Assembly: GCA_044356865.1 (NCBI GenBank)
Contig: JBIKVN010000039.1
Coordinates: 1 to 17,261, forward strand
Source of the DNA: JBEIUL01 sp044356865
Lineage (GTDB): Bacteria; Planctomycetota; Phycisphaerae; Phycisphaerales; SM1A02
Reading direction: 5' to 3'
DNA: 17,261 bases
The notes beneath the pieces are model-generated. The model did no database searches. It was not told the DNA's origin and saw only the letters and a list, made by a program, of their open reading frames with translations. Each line of letters starts with the position of its first letter. The first letter of the stretch is position 1. A program made the translations under genes and the position numbers. This document shows positions 1 through 8,600 of this stretch, in pieces.

Positions 1-16
1 GTCGCGGGCCATCGGG

Positions 17-3000
17 TCAGCCGCCGATCCGCTTCAGGAGATCCTCGGTCGCGGCCTTCAGCTGGGCGTCGTTCCCGGCCGCCTCGTCCTCGGGCGTCTG
101 CGGCACGACCAGGTCGGGCATCGCGCCATGGTTCTCCATGTCGGTCCCGTCGGGCAGGTACCAGCCGCGGAAAGGAAGTCGCACGGTGGTGCCGTCGAGA
201 AGCGCCGTTCCCCCGGTCGAGATCACGCCGCCGTAGGTCTGCTGTCCGACCAGCGTCCCCCGCTCCAGCGTCTTGAACGCGTGCGAGATGATCTCGGCGT
301 TCGAGAAGCTCTTCTCGTTGCAGAGCATGTTGATCGGAAGCGGATAGCGCTGGATGAAGAGGCGGTCCTGCGGATAGCCGTCGCGCCACCCGCGATCGCC
401 GCCGCGGGCGATGGTGTAGGCGTGCGGCTGGACCATGATCGACGCCAGCAGGAGATCGGCGGTCGAGCCGCCGCCGTTGTTCCGCACGTCGATGAGCAGG
501 CCCTTCTTGCCTTCGGCCGAGGCGTAGAGGTCGCGCTCGAACTCGTCGAGCGAGGCCTGGTCCATGCCCTGGATGTGGATGTAGCCGATGGCTCCGTTCG
601 ACCACCCGTCGACGAGCATCCGGTTGCGCAGGGTCGTGTCGACGTAGGCGAGGCGGCGGATCTCGCCGCTCGACGCCGGGGTCACCAGCACATCGAGCGA
701 CAGCGGCTCGGCACCGGCCGGCGGCGTCCGCCGGACGGTGACGATCACTTCCTTGCCGGCCTTGCCCGCGAGCCGCTCCTCGACGGTCTGGCCGGTCGCG
801 AACGGCTCGAAATCGATCGCCACGATCACGTCGCCGACCGCGAGCGGGACTTTCGCCAGCGCCGCCGGCGACTGCGGCAGGATCGCGACCACCTCGAACC
901 CGCCCTCGACCGGCTTCAGTCGCGTCCCGAGCCGACCCTGCGGCCGCGCGAGTTCGCTCGACGGCGACGGCGACCGCACGCCGAGGTGCGAGGCGTTCAG
1001 CTCGCCCAACATGCGGTTGGCGATCCAGTCGAACTCGTCCGGGGTGCGGGCCCGCTTCGCGAGCTCGTGGTAGCGGGCGGTGAGCGCGGCCCAGTCGAGA
1101 TCCTTCATCGTCGGGTGGTAGAACCGCGTGCCGAGGATCCGCATCGCCTCGTGGAACTTCTGGCTCGAAAGCCCGGCGAGATCGACCTCGATCGTCTCGT
1201 TGACATCGATGGTCTTCGCCTCGCCGCCCGAGACCGCGAGCGTCGCGGCGCTGCCGCCGTTCACGACCGTCAGCCGGTCGCCCGCGAGATTCACGCCCGT
1301 CACGCGGACCGGCCCGCCGATCCGGGTCTGCCCGGTGCCGTCATAGCGGATGGTGAAGAGAGCGGGCGTCACGCCCTCGCGGCCCGAGAAGACGATCCGC
1401 TCGCCGGTGGGCAGGAGCTCGAGGTTTCCCTCATTGCCCGGCAGCGTCGTGACGCGGCGGACCCGCAGGTAGGCATCGTCGAGCTCGAGGTCGCCGAAGG
1501 GCGAGGCCGGCTTGGCTTCCGGCTTCGGTTCGGCATCCTTCGCGGCGGTCTCGGCCTTCGCGTCGGCGTCCGGAGCCGCGGGCTTCGCCTCGCCGTCCTT
1601 CGCGCTGTCCTTCTCGCTGGGCTTCGCCTTCGGATCGAGCGGCTTCCGCTTCTTGACCGCCTCGGCGGCATCCTTGAAGTACTGGTCGAGGTCCTGGCCC
1701 TTGAGTCCGTCGAGATCACGATCGAGGAAGACGAACCAGACGTCGACCTCCTCGTTGGTGCGCTCGGAGAGGAACGCGAGCGCCTTGCCGTCGGCCGACC
1801 ACCGCGGCGAGCCGTCGTTGTCGGGGTGACGCGTGACGTTCACCGCCGGCGCCGAGCCGTCGGCGGGCACGATCCAGACGTCCGAGTTGAAGTTGCGGTC
1901 GCTCGTCTCGTAGGCGATCAGCTTCGAGTCGGGACTCCATCGCCACTCGAGACCGGTGTCGAAGTTCTCGAGCAGCGTCTTCTCGTCGCCGCTCGCGAGG
2001 TCGCGCACCACGAGCGTGCCGAGGCCCCGCCGGAAGGCCAGCCGCGTGCCGTCGGGCGACGGCGAGGGCTGGGCGTCGTCGGAGGCGTCGTGGACGACGG
2101 GCGTGACGGTGAACGAGATCGCGTCCGCCCAACGCGCCGGGTCAAGGAGCGGGTCCTTTTTGGATTCGGGCTTGGATTCGGGCTTGGATTCGGGCTTGGG
2201 GTCAGGCTTGGGTTCAGGCTTCGGCTCGGGCGCCGGCTCAACCTGGGGCTCGGCCGCCACGGGTTCCGGCGCGGGTTCCGGCGCGGGGGCCGGCGCCGGC
2301 TCGGGCTTCGGTTCGGCCGGGGGAGTGTCTTCCTTCGCATCGGGCTTCGCCTCGGGCTTCGGCTCGGGCTTGGGCGGGGCCGGCGGCTTCAGCCGCTCGT
2401 CGGTGCGCTTGCGAAGCTCCTCACGAGTCCTCTCGACGGTCGCCGCGTAGATCGACCAGCCGCCGTCGCGATCGCTCGCCCAGTAGAGCGTGAGCCCGTC
2501 CGGGCTCCAGGCGAGATCCGTCTCGCGGCCGACGCCGTCGGTCACCCGCCGGGGCATCGACTTGTCGGCGGTGCCGCGCACCCAGACGTCGCCGAAGGCG
2601 ATGGCCGCCATGGTCTGGCCGTCGGGCGACAGCGCCGCATCGGTGACTTCCTTGCCGATCGCCTTCAACTGGAAGTCGTCCCGCGAGTCGGACGGCGCGG
2701 TGAACGCGAGTTTCCGCGGGGCGGCGCGGCCCTCGAGATCGACCTCGTACAGGGCATCCCAGGACGCGACGATCGCCTTCCCGCCCCCGACGGAAACGCC
2801 GTGGATGTCGCCGGTGTCGCCCTCGTTCGCGAACCGGGTCAGCGGCCGGGCCGCGGCGCCCGGGGCGATCGGTTGGCGGAAGAGATTCACCGTGCCGTTC
2901 CCGCGATCGGAGAGGAAAACGAACTCATCGTCGTCGATCCAGCGGGCCATGCCGTCGTTTCCGGCGTGGTCGGTGAGGCGGCGGAACGAGCCGTCGGCAC

Positions 3001-3634
3001 GGTCGAACAGCCAGACGTCGCGCTGGTCGGGTCCGACATAGCCGCGCCGCGACCACGCCGAGCCGCCGCGTTCGAACAGGACTTTCGTGCCGTCGGGACT
3101 CAGCGTCGCCATCGAGCCGAACGCCTCGAGCGTCCTCGTCGGCTGGCCGCCCTCGAGCCCGAGGCGATACGGCCGCGTCGAGCGGTAGAGGTCGTTCTCG
3201 ATCGCGGCATCGAAGAGAAGCGTCGGTTTTCCGTCGCCGTCGACCGCGAAATCGGTCAGCGTCGCCGAACCGTCAAGCCGCGAGACCTGCTGCAGGCCCG
3301 AGCCGTCCGGCCGCATGACCCAGAGGTTGCGGAAGCCGTCGCGATCGCTCTCGAAGGCGAGCAGGGCCCCGTCGCGCGAGAACTGCGCCCGTTCCTCCTC
3401 GGCCGGATGGCTGGTCAGGCGAATCGCCTCGCCACCGCCGCTCGGGGCCTTCCAGAGGTCACCGCGCCACGAGAAGACCACGGTCGCCCCGTCGGGGCTG
3501 AGCGCGGGATATCGGGGCAGATCGACCTCGGCGGCGAGAACGGGTCGGGAGAACACCCCGAGCAGCACCGCCCCGAGCGAAAGGATCTGGCGATTCCGCA
3601 GCGGGACGATGACACTGGGCAACCGTTGATGCAT
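17..3634 (-). CDS. Secreted tricorn-type S41 serine protease with TolB/WD40-like propellers and PDZ domain
   Basis: A 1205-residue protein of the tricorn family, which degrades oligopeptides. Residues 1-35 are a signal peptide (basic start, hydrophobic stretch, cut near VLAA), so it acts outside the cytoplasm. Residues 38-400 and about 500-810 carry TolB/WD40-like blades with repeated LSPDG, WSPDG and SPDGT motifs. The helical C1 domain is about 820-895, the PDZ domain about 898-970 and the S41 core about 1010-1180. By alignment with tricorn, the likely catalytic residues are His883 (NASHLG), Ser1111 (SFSNAE) and Glu1167 (MENHG); all are present. Two charged low-complexity segments (about 415-497, Pro/Glu/Lys; about 660-712, Lys/Asp/Ala/Pro) interrupt the propellers. 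The frame stays open to 4198, but the start at 3634 is chosen because the signal peptide begins there and the extension would lie opposite another gene. A GGAG lies 12 nt upstream and a possible -10 (TACACT, 3669-3674) lies 34 nt upstream. The stop is near the window edge, so operon context downstream is unseen. Confidence 0.95.
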   Translation of the reverse strand: MHQRLPSVIVPLRNRQILSLGAVLLGVFSRPVLAAEVDLPRYPALSPDGATVVFSWRGDLWKAPSGGGEAIRLTSHPAEEERAQFSRDGALLAFESDRDGFRNLWVMRPDGSGLQQVSRLDGSATLTDFAVDGDGKPTLLFDAAIENDLYRSTRPYRLGLEGGQPTRTLEAFGSMATLSPDGTKVLFERGGSAWSRRGYVGPDQRDVWLFDRADGSFRRLTDHAGNDGMARWIDDDEFVFLSDRGNGTVNLFRQPIAPGAAARPLTRFANEGDTGDIHGVSVGGGKAIVASWDALYEVDLEGRAAPRKLAFTAPSDSRDDFQLKAIGKEVTDAALSPDGQTMAAIAFGDVWVRGTADKSMPRRVTDGVGRETDLAWSPDGLTLYWASDRDGGWSIYAATVERTREELRKRTDERLKPPAPPKPEPKPEAKPDAKEDTPPAEPKPEPAPAPAPEPAPEPVAAEPQVEPAPEPKPEPKPDPKPESKPESKPESKKDPLLDPARWADAISFTVTPVVHDASDDAQPSPSPDGTRLAFRRGLGTLVVRDLASGDEKTLLENFDTGLEWRWSPDSKLIAYETSDRNFNSDVWIVPADGSAPAVNVTRHPDNDGSPRWSADGKALAFLSERTNEEVDVWFVFLDRDLDGLKGQDLDQYFKDAAEAVKKRKPLDPKAKPSEKDSAKDGEAKPAAPDADAKAETAAKDAEPKPEAKPASPFGDLELDDAYLRVRRVTTLPGNEGNLELLPTGERIVFSGREGVTPALFTIRYDGTGQTRIGGPVRVTGVNLAGDRLTVVNGGSAATLAVSGGEAKTIDVNETIEVDLAGLSSQKFHEAMRILGTRFYHPTMKDLDWAALTARYHELAKRARTPDEFDWIANRMLGELNASHLGVRSPSPSSELARPQGRLGTRLKPVEGGFEVVAILPQSPAALAKVPLAVGDVIVAIDFEPFATGQTVEERLAGKAGKEVIVTVRRTPPAGAEPLSLDVLVTPASSGEIRRLAYVDTTLRNRMLVDGWSNGAIGYIHIQGMDQASLDEFERDLYASAEGKKGLLIDVRNNGGGSTADLLLASIMVQPHAYTIARGGDRGWRDGYPQDRLFIQRYPLPINMLCNEKSFSNAEIISHAFKTLERGTLVGQQTYGGVISTGGTALLDGTTVRLPFRGWYLPDGTDMENHGAMPDLVVPQTPEDEAAGNDAQLKAATEDLLKRIGG
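2160..2231 (-). repeat. 12-bp tandem repeat (6 units) coding the Pro-Glu-Ser-Lys linker
   Basis: Six 12-bp units read on the plus strand as ttggattcgggc three times without change (2160-2195), followed by three diverged copies (ttggggtcaggc, ttgggttcaggc, ttcggctcgggc). On the coding strand each unit gives a four-residue PESK/PDPK/PEPK step in the tricorn protease linker. The three identical copies suggest recent slippage expansion. Further imperfect P-K/P-E repeats continue to about 2390. Confidence 0.9.
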
Positions 3635-3783
3635 GTCCTCGTAGATCTCCGTGAAGAGTGGGCCGGTCAGTGTAGTGGGCGGCGGGGCGGTAGCCGGGGG
3701 AATGATCCAATCGGTCCGGTCGGGGCAATCGCGCGGGCGATCGTGCCGCCGATGACGGCAGGTCCGCGAGAACCTCGTCGTGT

Positions 3784-3820
3784 ACCGCGACTTTCGGCCT
3801 CCGGGGGCGAAAGTCGCGGT
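3784..3820. other. Perfect 13-bp inverted repeat with 11-nt loop
   Basis: The left arm accgcgactttcg (3784-3796) and right arm cgaaagtcgcggt (3808-3820) are exact reverse complements separated by 11 nt. Within the loop, 3798-3799 can pair with 3805-3806 and extend the hairpin. No T-run follows on either strand, so it does not look like a simple intrinsic terminator. It sits 118 nt before the small gene and 149 nt before the protease start. It may be an operator, an RNA structure in a 5' leader, or a dispersed intergenic element; the sequence alone does not decide. Confidence 0.8.
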
Positions 3821-3922
3821 CCGCATCGACCGAAGTCCTCGAACCCTCCCGCGCCGCCCGTGGTGCCGGAGACGTTTCGGGAACCGGGCCGGAGGGCCCC
3901 GCGGCCGCAAGGGCGGACGCAG

Positions 3923-3929
3923 AAGGAGG
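3923..3929 (+). promoter_or_regulatory. Strong Shine-Dalgarno (AAGGAGG) for the small gene
   Basis: The heptamer aaggagg matches the anti-Shine-Dalgarno consensus and ends 9 nt before the GTG at 3939. It decides both the existence and the start of the small gene, and contrasts with several neighbouring genes that have no such site. Confidence 0.8.
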
Positions 3930-3938
3930 CGAACGCAC

Positions 3939-4268
3939 GTGTTTCGCAGCAACAACGAATCCTCGCAGGACCGGGCGCGAGCGCTGCTCCGCTCGATGGA
4001 GCACGCGATCAACGAGGCGCGGGCCCGCCGCACCGGCCAGGTCGGTCGGCCGCTGCCGCGCCCCGAGTCGACCGCAGTCGAGCCGCACGCGACCCGGACG
4101 GGAGCGGTGATGCCGCCGCGGCCGAGCGCTCCGGTCGCGTCGCCGATCGCCCCTTCGGCCCCGATCTCGCCGTCCGGCGACGGCCCGCCGCGCCTCAAGG
4201 CGAAGCCGAAGCGGCCGTCCGGCCACGATCACGGCCTCGGCGACTTCGGCCAGCGCCAGGCGAGCTGA
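3939..4268 (+). CDS. Small unrecognised protein with basic/helical N-terminus and Pro-rich tail
   Basis: A 109-residue protein of no family I recognise. The GTG start is set by AAGGAGG nine bases upstream. Third codon positions are almost all G or C, as in the neighbouring genes, which supports real coding. Residues 1-33 are charged and predicted helical (RSNNESSQDRARALLRSMEH and onward, rich in Arg, Glu and Ala). Residues 34-88 are Pro/Ala/Ser-rich and probably disordered. The tail (84-109) is basic, with Lys-Pro-Lys-Arg and a His-Asp-His. There is no signal peptide, membrane segment or Cys, so it is probably cytoplasmic. It ends 47 nt before the M42 peptidase and could be co-transcribed with it, although that gene appears to have its own start signal. 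Function unknown. Confidence 0.7.
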   Translation: MFRSNNESSQDRARALLRSMEHAINEARARRTGQVGRPLPRPESTAVEPHATRTGAVMPPRPSAPVASPIAPSAPISPSGDGPPRLKAKPKRPSGHDHGLGDFGQRQAS

Positions 4269-4300
4269 CGACCGGCGCCGGGAACCGACGGGGAAGCCGT

Positions 4301-4306
4301 TAGCAT
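4301..4306 (+). promoter_or_regulatory. Candidate -10 element (TAGCAT) for leaderless M42 peptidase mRNA
   Basis: TAGCAT fits the TAnnnT pattern and ends 9 nt before the ATG at 4316, placing the expected transcription start within a few bases of the start codon. No Shine-Dalgarno lies between it and the ATG, and no consensus -35 is visible. It shares spacing with the elements at 10174, 10839, 13743 and 12778. Confidence 0.5.
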
Positions 4307-4315
4307 GGCCCGTCC

Positions 4316-5407
4316 ATGCGTAACGAATCCCTCTCGTTCCTCCAGCGACTGCTCGACACTCCCAGCCCCTCGGGCTTTGAACGCGCCGGCCAGCGGGTCT
4401 GGCTCGAGTACGTGCGGCCCTTCGCCGACCGCACCTGGAACGACGCCTACGGCAATTGCTTCGCCGAGCTGCGGCCGGCCGGCGGCGCCGCGCCCGACCT
4501 GACCGTCGCGGTCTGCGGCCACGCCGACGAGATCGGCCTCATGGTGAACCACTTCGACGACAAGGGGTTCATCTATTGCCGCGCGATCGGCGGCATCGAC
4601 GTGACCCAGATCGTCGGCAAGCGGGTCCGTTTCGCCTCGAGCGTGCCGGGCGTCGGCGAGGTGCTCGGCGTGATCGGCGCGACCGCGATCCACCTGCAGG
4701 AAAAGGCCGGCGATCCGAAGGTCCGGAAGATGCACGAGCTCTTCATCGACATCGGGGCGCCCGACAAGGACACTGCGGCGAAGCGGCTCAACATCGGCGA
4801 CCCGGGAACCTTCGCCGACGGCTTCCTGCGGCTGACCGACGACCTGGTGATCGCCCGGGCCCTCGACAACCGGATCGGGACGTTCGCCGCCGCCGAGGCC
4901 CTGCGCCGCGTCGCCGAGCGCCGGGGCGAGCTCAAGGTCCGCATGGTGGCGGTCTCGACCGTCCAAGAAGAGATCGGCCTGCACGGGGCCGCGATGATCG
5001 CCGAGGGCCTCAAGCCCGACGTCTGCCTCGTGACCGACGTCGGCCACGCGACCGACAGCCCGGGCATCTCGCACCCCCAACACGGCCACTTCAAGCTCGG
5101 CGGCGGTCCCAAGGTCGCGGTGGGGCCGGCCCTGCATCCCGAGGTCACCGAGCGGCTGCTCGGGGTCGCCGGCTCGCTGGGCATCACCGTGCAGCGCTCG
5201 GCGACCGCCGGCCGCAGCGGCACCGACACCGATGCGATCTTCCTCCGCCGCGGCGGCATCCCCTGCGGCCTGGTCAGCCTCCCGATCCGCTACATGCACA
5301 CCACGGTCGAGATGACCAGCCTGCGGGACCTCGACGCCATCGCCGAGATCTTTGCGGGCTTCTGCGTCGGCATGGCCGCGGACGACCGGTTCGTGCCGAG
5401 GTTGTAA
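4316..5407 (+). CDS. M42 family metallo-aminopeptidase (glutamyl aminopeptidase/deblocking type)
   Basis: A 363-residue, full-length M42 family protein: a two-metal aminopeptidase of the FrvX/PepA/TET type, usually a large cytoplasmic oligomer trimming peptide N-termini. The metal and catalytic motifs are all present: GHADEIG (His69, Asp71), ALDNR (bridging Asp184), QEEIG (Glu218, Glu219), TDVGH (Asp241), GTDTD (303-307), and His328 in RYMHTT. No signal peptide is seen. The ATG at 4316 gives the usual family N-terminus (FLQRLLDTPSPSGFE); an ATG at 4305 is in another frame. A TAGCAT nine bases upstream and no Shine-Dalgarno suggest leaderless initiation. It lies 47 nt after a small unknown gene and converges with the giant secreted protein gene. 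The exact substrate preference cannot be read from sequence; some M42 proteins were historically labelled endoglucanases. Confidence 0.96.
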   Translation: MRNESLSFLQRLLDTPSPSGFERAGQRVWLEYVRPFADRTWNDAYGNCFAELRPAGGAAPDLTVAVCGHADEIGLMVNHFDDKGFIYCRAIGGIDVTQIVGKRVRFASSVPGVGEVLGVIGATAIHLQEKAGDPKVRKMHELFIDIGAPDKDTAAKRLNIGDPGTFADGFLRLTDDLVIARALDNRIGTFAAAEALRRVAERRGELKVRMVAVSTVQEEIGLHGAAMIAEGLKPDVCLVTDVGHATDSPGISHPQHGHFKLGGGPKVAVGPALHPEVTERLLGVAGSLGITVQRSATAGRSGTDTDAIFLRRGGIPCGLVSLPIRYMHTTVEMTSLRDLDAIAEIFAGFCVGMAADDRFVPRL

Positions 5408-5441
5408 AGCCGTCCCACCGACCCGGGTGCCGGGAAAGGAA

Positions 5442-5467
5442 GCGGGCCGGCATCGCTGCCGGCCCGC
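5442..5467. terminator. Strong hairpin between converging genes (bidirectional terminator)
   Basis: The arms gcgggccggc (5442-5451) and gccggcccgc (5458-5467) are perfectly complementary around a 6-nt loop. It lies in the 86-bp gap between two convergent stop codons. On the minus strand the hairpin is followed by a pyrimidine-rich stretch including TTCCTTTCCC, which fits a terminator for the giant secreted protein gene. On the plus strand the tail is less T-rich. Confidence 0.75.
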
Positions 5468-5493
5468 GTGGCTTCAGGTTCCGGATCCAATAC

Positions 5494-5662
5494 TCACGGG
5501 CATTCGCCAAACCCGCTGAGCACCGCGGTGAGGTCCACCGGATCGACGACGCCGTCGCCGTTGATGTCCGCCGGGCACGGGCCCGGGCACGGACCCCACG
5601 CCCCGAGGATCGCGGTCAGGTCAGCCGAGTTCACGACACCGTTGCCGTCGAGATCGCCCACG
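5494..5662 (-). other. Duplicated GC-type dockerin-like C-terminal module
   Basis: Residues 1360-1415 of the giant protein hold two near-duplicate loops, DLDGNGVVNSADL and DINGDGVVDPVDL, each with Asp/Asn at EF-hand calcium-ligand positions and each followed by a short hydrophobic helix (TAILGAWG, TAVLSGFG). Cys residues flank both copies (CQCVGD, GPCPGPCPAD, GECP). This pattern is known at the C-termini of many Phycisphaerae exported proteins under the name GC-type dockerin. Its binding partner is not visible here. Confidence 0.8.
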
Positions 5663-8600
5663 CACTGGCAGACCTGGTTGCCGCCGAGATCCACCCAGTC
5701 GGACGCGTTGATGTTCCCGTTGGCGTTGTCGCACAGCGTGCTGCCGTCCAGGTTCACCAGCGATCCATCCCCGGTCTCGATCCAGAGTCCGCCGACGAAG
5801 GCCGCCGAGTTTCCGGTCACGGTGACGGTGTCGAGGTTCAGCACGGACACGGCCCCCAGCAAGGCCGGGTCGGTCGGCGGGAGATAGGCGATCCCGCCGC
5901 CGTTGCCCGCCCCGAGAACCTGGTTGCCCACGATCGTCCCCGAGACCAGGGCATTGAGACCGTTCTCGAACAGGATGGCCCCGCCGAAGCCGGCCCCCTG
6001 GACGCGGTTGCCCTCGAAGGCGAGATCCAGGATCACCGTCTCGCTGTCGCGGACGAACGCCCCGCCGCCGGCGATCGCCGCGGTGCAGTTCCGCACCGCG
6101 ATGCCGGACACGGTCGACTCGCTGTCCACCAGCAGGAGACCGCCGCCGACATCGGCCGAGCAGTTCTCGATCACCACGTTGAAGAGACCGAGATCCGATC
6201 CGATGATGGCGACGCCGGCCCCGCCCTCGACTTCGGGCTGGCCGGGAACCGGGGTGCCGCCCGTCCCGTTCCGGATCACGATGTTCCGGAGGAAGGCCTT
6301 CGAGCTCTCGCCCGAAGTGGCCTTCACCATCGATCCCGGCCCGAGCGTGGTGCCGTTGAGGATGGTCAGGCTGTCGGTCGCCACCGAACCCTCGATCTCG
6401 AGATCCTTGCCGGCGAAATCGATCCGCTGCGCGAAAGAGCCCGGCCCGATGCGAATGATCGAGCCGGACGGCGCCGCGGTGATCGCCGCCTGGATGGTCG
6501 CGAAGGGTCCGGGGACCTGGAAGACGAGCGGGCCCGTCTCGCAGTTGTCGCGGATCCCGTTCTGGTTGAGGTCGGGATCGGTCTCGCACGCGTCGCCGAG
6601 CCCATCCCCGTCGCAATCGGCCTGCGACGCGTTCGCCACGGTGGGACAGTTGTCGGCCTGGTTCGAGACCCCGTCCGAGTCGAAGTCACCGCCGGGCTCG
6701 CCCAGCACGAACGTTCCCGACGCATAGAGCGGCGAGGTTCCGATCCCGCGGTTGTACCCGACCTCCATGAAGAGGACCGGAACATGCCCGGGGTCGGCCA
6801 CGAGGTTCGCAACCCGCGTCCGGAGCGAGGTGGCATTCACCCGACCCTGGAGGTTGGGCGGATTGCCGTTGTACCAACCGGCCACGCCGACGTCCGAGCC
6901 GTCGGGAACGCCGGCCTGGTTGAGGCCGGAAGCTCCCCAACCCGGATCGGCGAACGTGGAATCGGCGAACGTCCCGGCCGTGCTTCCGATCGTGACCCAC
7001 GAGTCGGTCGCCGCGTTGGCCGAGAGCACGAGGTTGGTGCTCCAGGTACCGAGGGAGGTGCTCGGCTGGTTGCCGCCGAGGAAATCGACGTGCTGGAAGC
7101 GGCCGGAACCCAACGCTTCCGGATCGCCGTGAATCCGGTAGGAAGTCAGCACCGTGCCGTTCGCCCCCGAGAACTCAGCGAAGACCTCGGTCCGGATCCG
7201 GGTCCCGACCTGCGAGGTCACCGTCCGCCACCCGAGGAAGACCGCGGCGTCGCAGACGTTGCCCACCCCGTTGCCGTCGATGTCGGCCTGATTGGCGTTC
7301 GCGAGGCTCGGGCAGTTGTCGCAGGCGTCTCCGACCGTATCGACGTCCTGGTCAAACTGGCCCGGATTCGCCGCAGCGACGCAGTTGTCGCACGGATCTC
7401 CGACCCCGTCACCGTCCTGGTCCGCCTGGTTGTTGTTCGCGAAGGTCGGACAGTTGTCGCAGGCATTCCCGAAGCCATCGCCGTCGGAGTTGGCATGGCC
7501 CGGATTGGACAGCCCGACGCAGTTGTCGCACACCTGACCGGTGAGACCCGCCTGGTTGGCGGGCTGGTTGCCGTCGCCATCGAGGTCGATCGGATCGAAT
7601 CCGATGAAGCGGCACGGATCGCAGGCATCGCCGATCCCGTCGGCATCCGCATCCGGCTGGGGCGCGTTGGCCGGCTGGGGCGCGTTGGCCGCGAACGGGC
7701 AGTTGTCGTTCGTGTTAAGCACACCATCACCGTCGGAATCGACATCCACGAGAACCACGGAGTGGAAGCCGCCGGCGACGGCCTTGCTGATCAGGTTCGG
7801 CGCGGCCGGAACCCAGGTCGGAGTCAGGGCTTGGCCTTCCAGCGTGCGACCCCAGGAGATCGCCTGGCCGTTCGTCTGCGCCGTACCGGCGAGGTCTTCC
7901 ACGGCGATCGTGTGGTACCCACCGGCGGCGATCCGCTTGGAGATCCCCAGGAGTTGCGGGACCTGCGGAAGGGGCGGAGCCGGCTGCGCCGCGGGCGGAA
8001 CCAGGCACTGCAGGTAGATGTTGTTTCCCCACGCCACCACCGCACCGGTGTCCTGCAGCGCGGCCGAATGGAAGAGGCCGGCGGCGATCGCCTGCACGTT
8101 GTCGAGGGTGGCGGGAACGATGCTCTGGCCGTAGTTCGGGAAGGACCCCGTCGCCGCGATACCGGCGCCGAACGCGACCACCGTCTGGTCGGCACGCAGC
8201 ACCAGGCTGTGGTACCCGCCGGCGGCCACCGCCCGAAGGCCGGTGAGTCCCGCGGGTACCGTGGACTGCCCATAGGCGTTGCTTCCCCAAGCCACCGCGG
8301 TCTCGTTGGCCCGCCGGACCAAGGTGTGTTCCCAACCTCCCGACATGTCAAGGACGTCGACGAGGCCGGCGGGGACGTTGCATTGGCCCGCGTTGTTCCT
8401 TCCCCAGGCCACCATCGTGCCGTCCTCGCGCAACGCCATCGAGTGGTAGGCGCCGGCGGCGATCTTCTGGATGGAACCGAGTCCGGACGGCAGCGTCAAC
8501 TGCCCGTAGGTGTTGCCGCCCCAGGCGACGATCGTCTTCTCGTCCTTGAGGGCCATCGAGTGCTCCTCGCCGGCCGCCACGTCGAGAATCCGGCCGAGGC

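Larger units (their letters stand above)
3635..3938. other. Divergent intergenic region between tricorn protease and small unknown gene
   Basis: A 304-bp spacer between divergently read genes. It should hold promoters for both. On the minus strand a TACACT hexamer (3669-3674) is a possible -10 for the protease, but there is no convincing -35. The clearest element is the perfect inverted repeat at 3784-3820. No gene is supported here: the plus frame open from 3780 is only the upstream extension of the small gene, and its Arg-rich translation looks like non-coding G+C-rich sequence. Confidence 0.6.

Noticed and set aside
3635..4198. N-terminal extension of the protease by 188 codons
   Set aside because: The signal peptide starts at 3634; upstream residues are Arg/Pro-rich without domain character, and the stretch lies opposite a gene with a strong ribosome site and across the 13-bp inverted repeat.
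128..4303. A 1391-codon open frame on the plus strand opposite the tricorn protease
   Set aside because: Its translation is Arg/Gly/Ala-rich with no domain. The opposite strand encodes a complete signal peptide, propellers, PDZ and S41 core, so this is the usual antisense shadow of G+C-rich codon bias.
5494..5662. Cellulosomal function for the dockerin-like C-terminus
   Set aside because: No glycoside hydrolase, carbohydrate-binding module or cohesin is present; the Cys-flanked form is the Phycisphaerae type whose partner is unknown.
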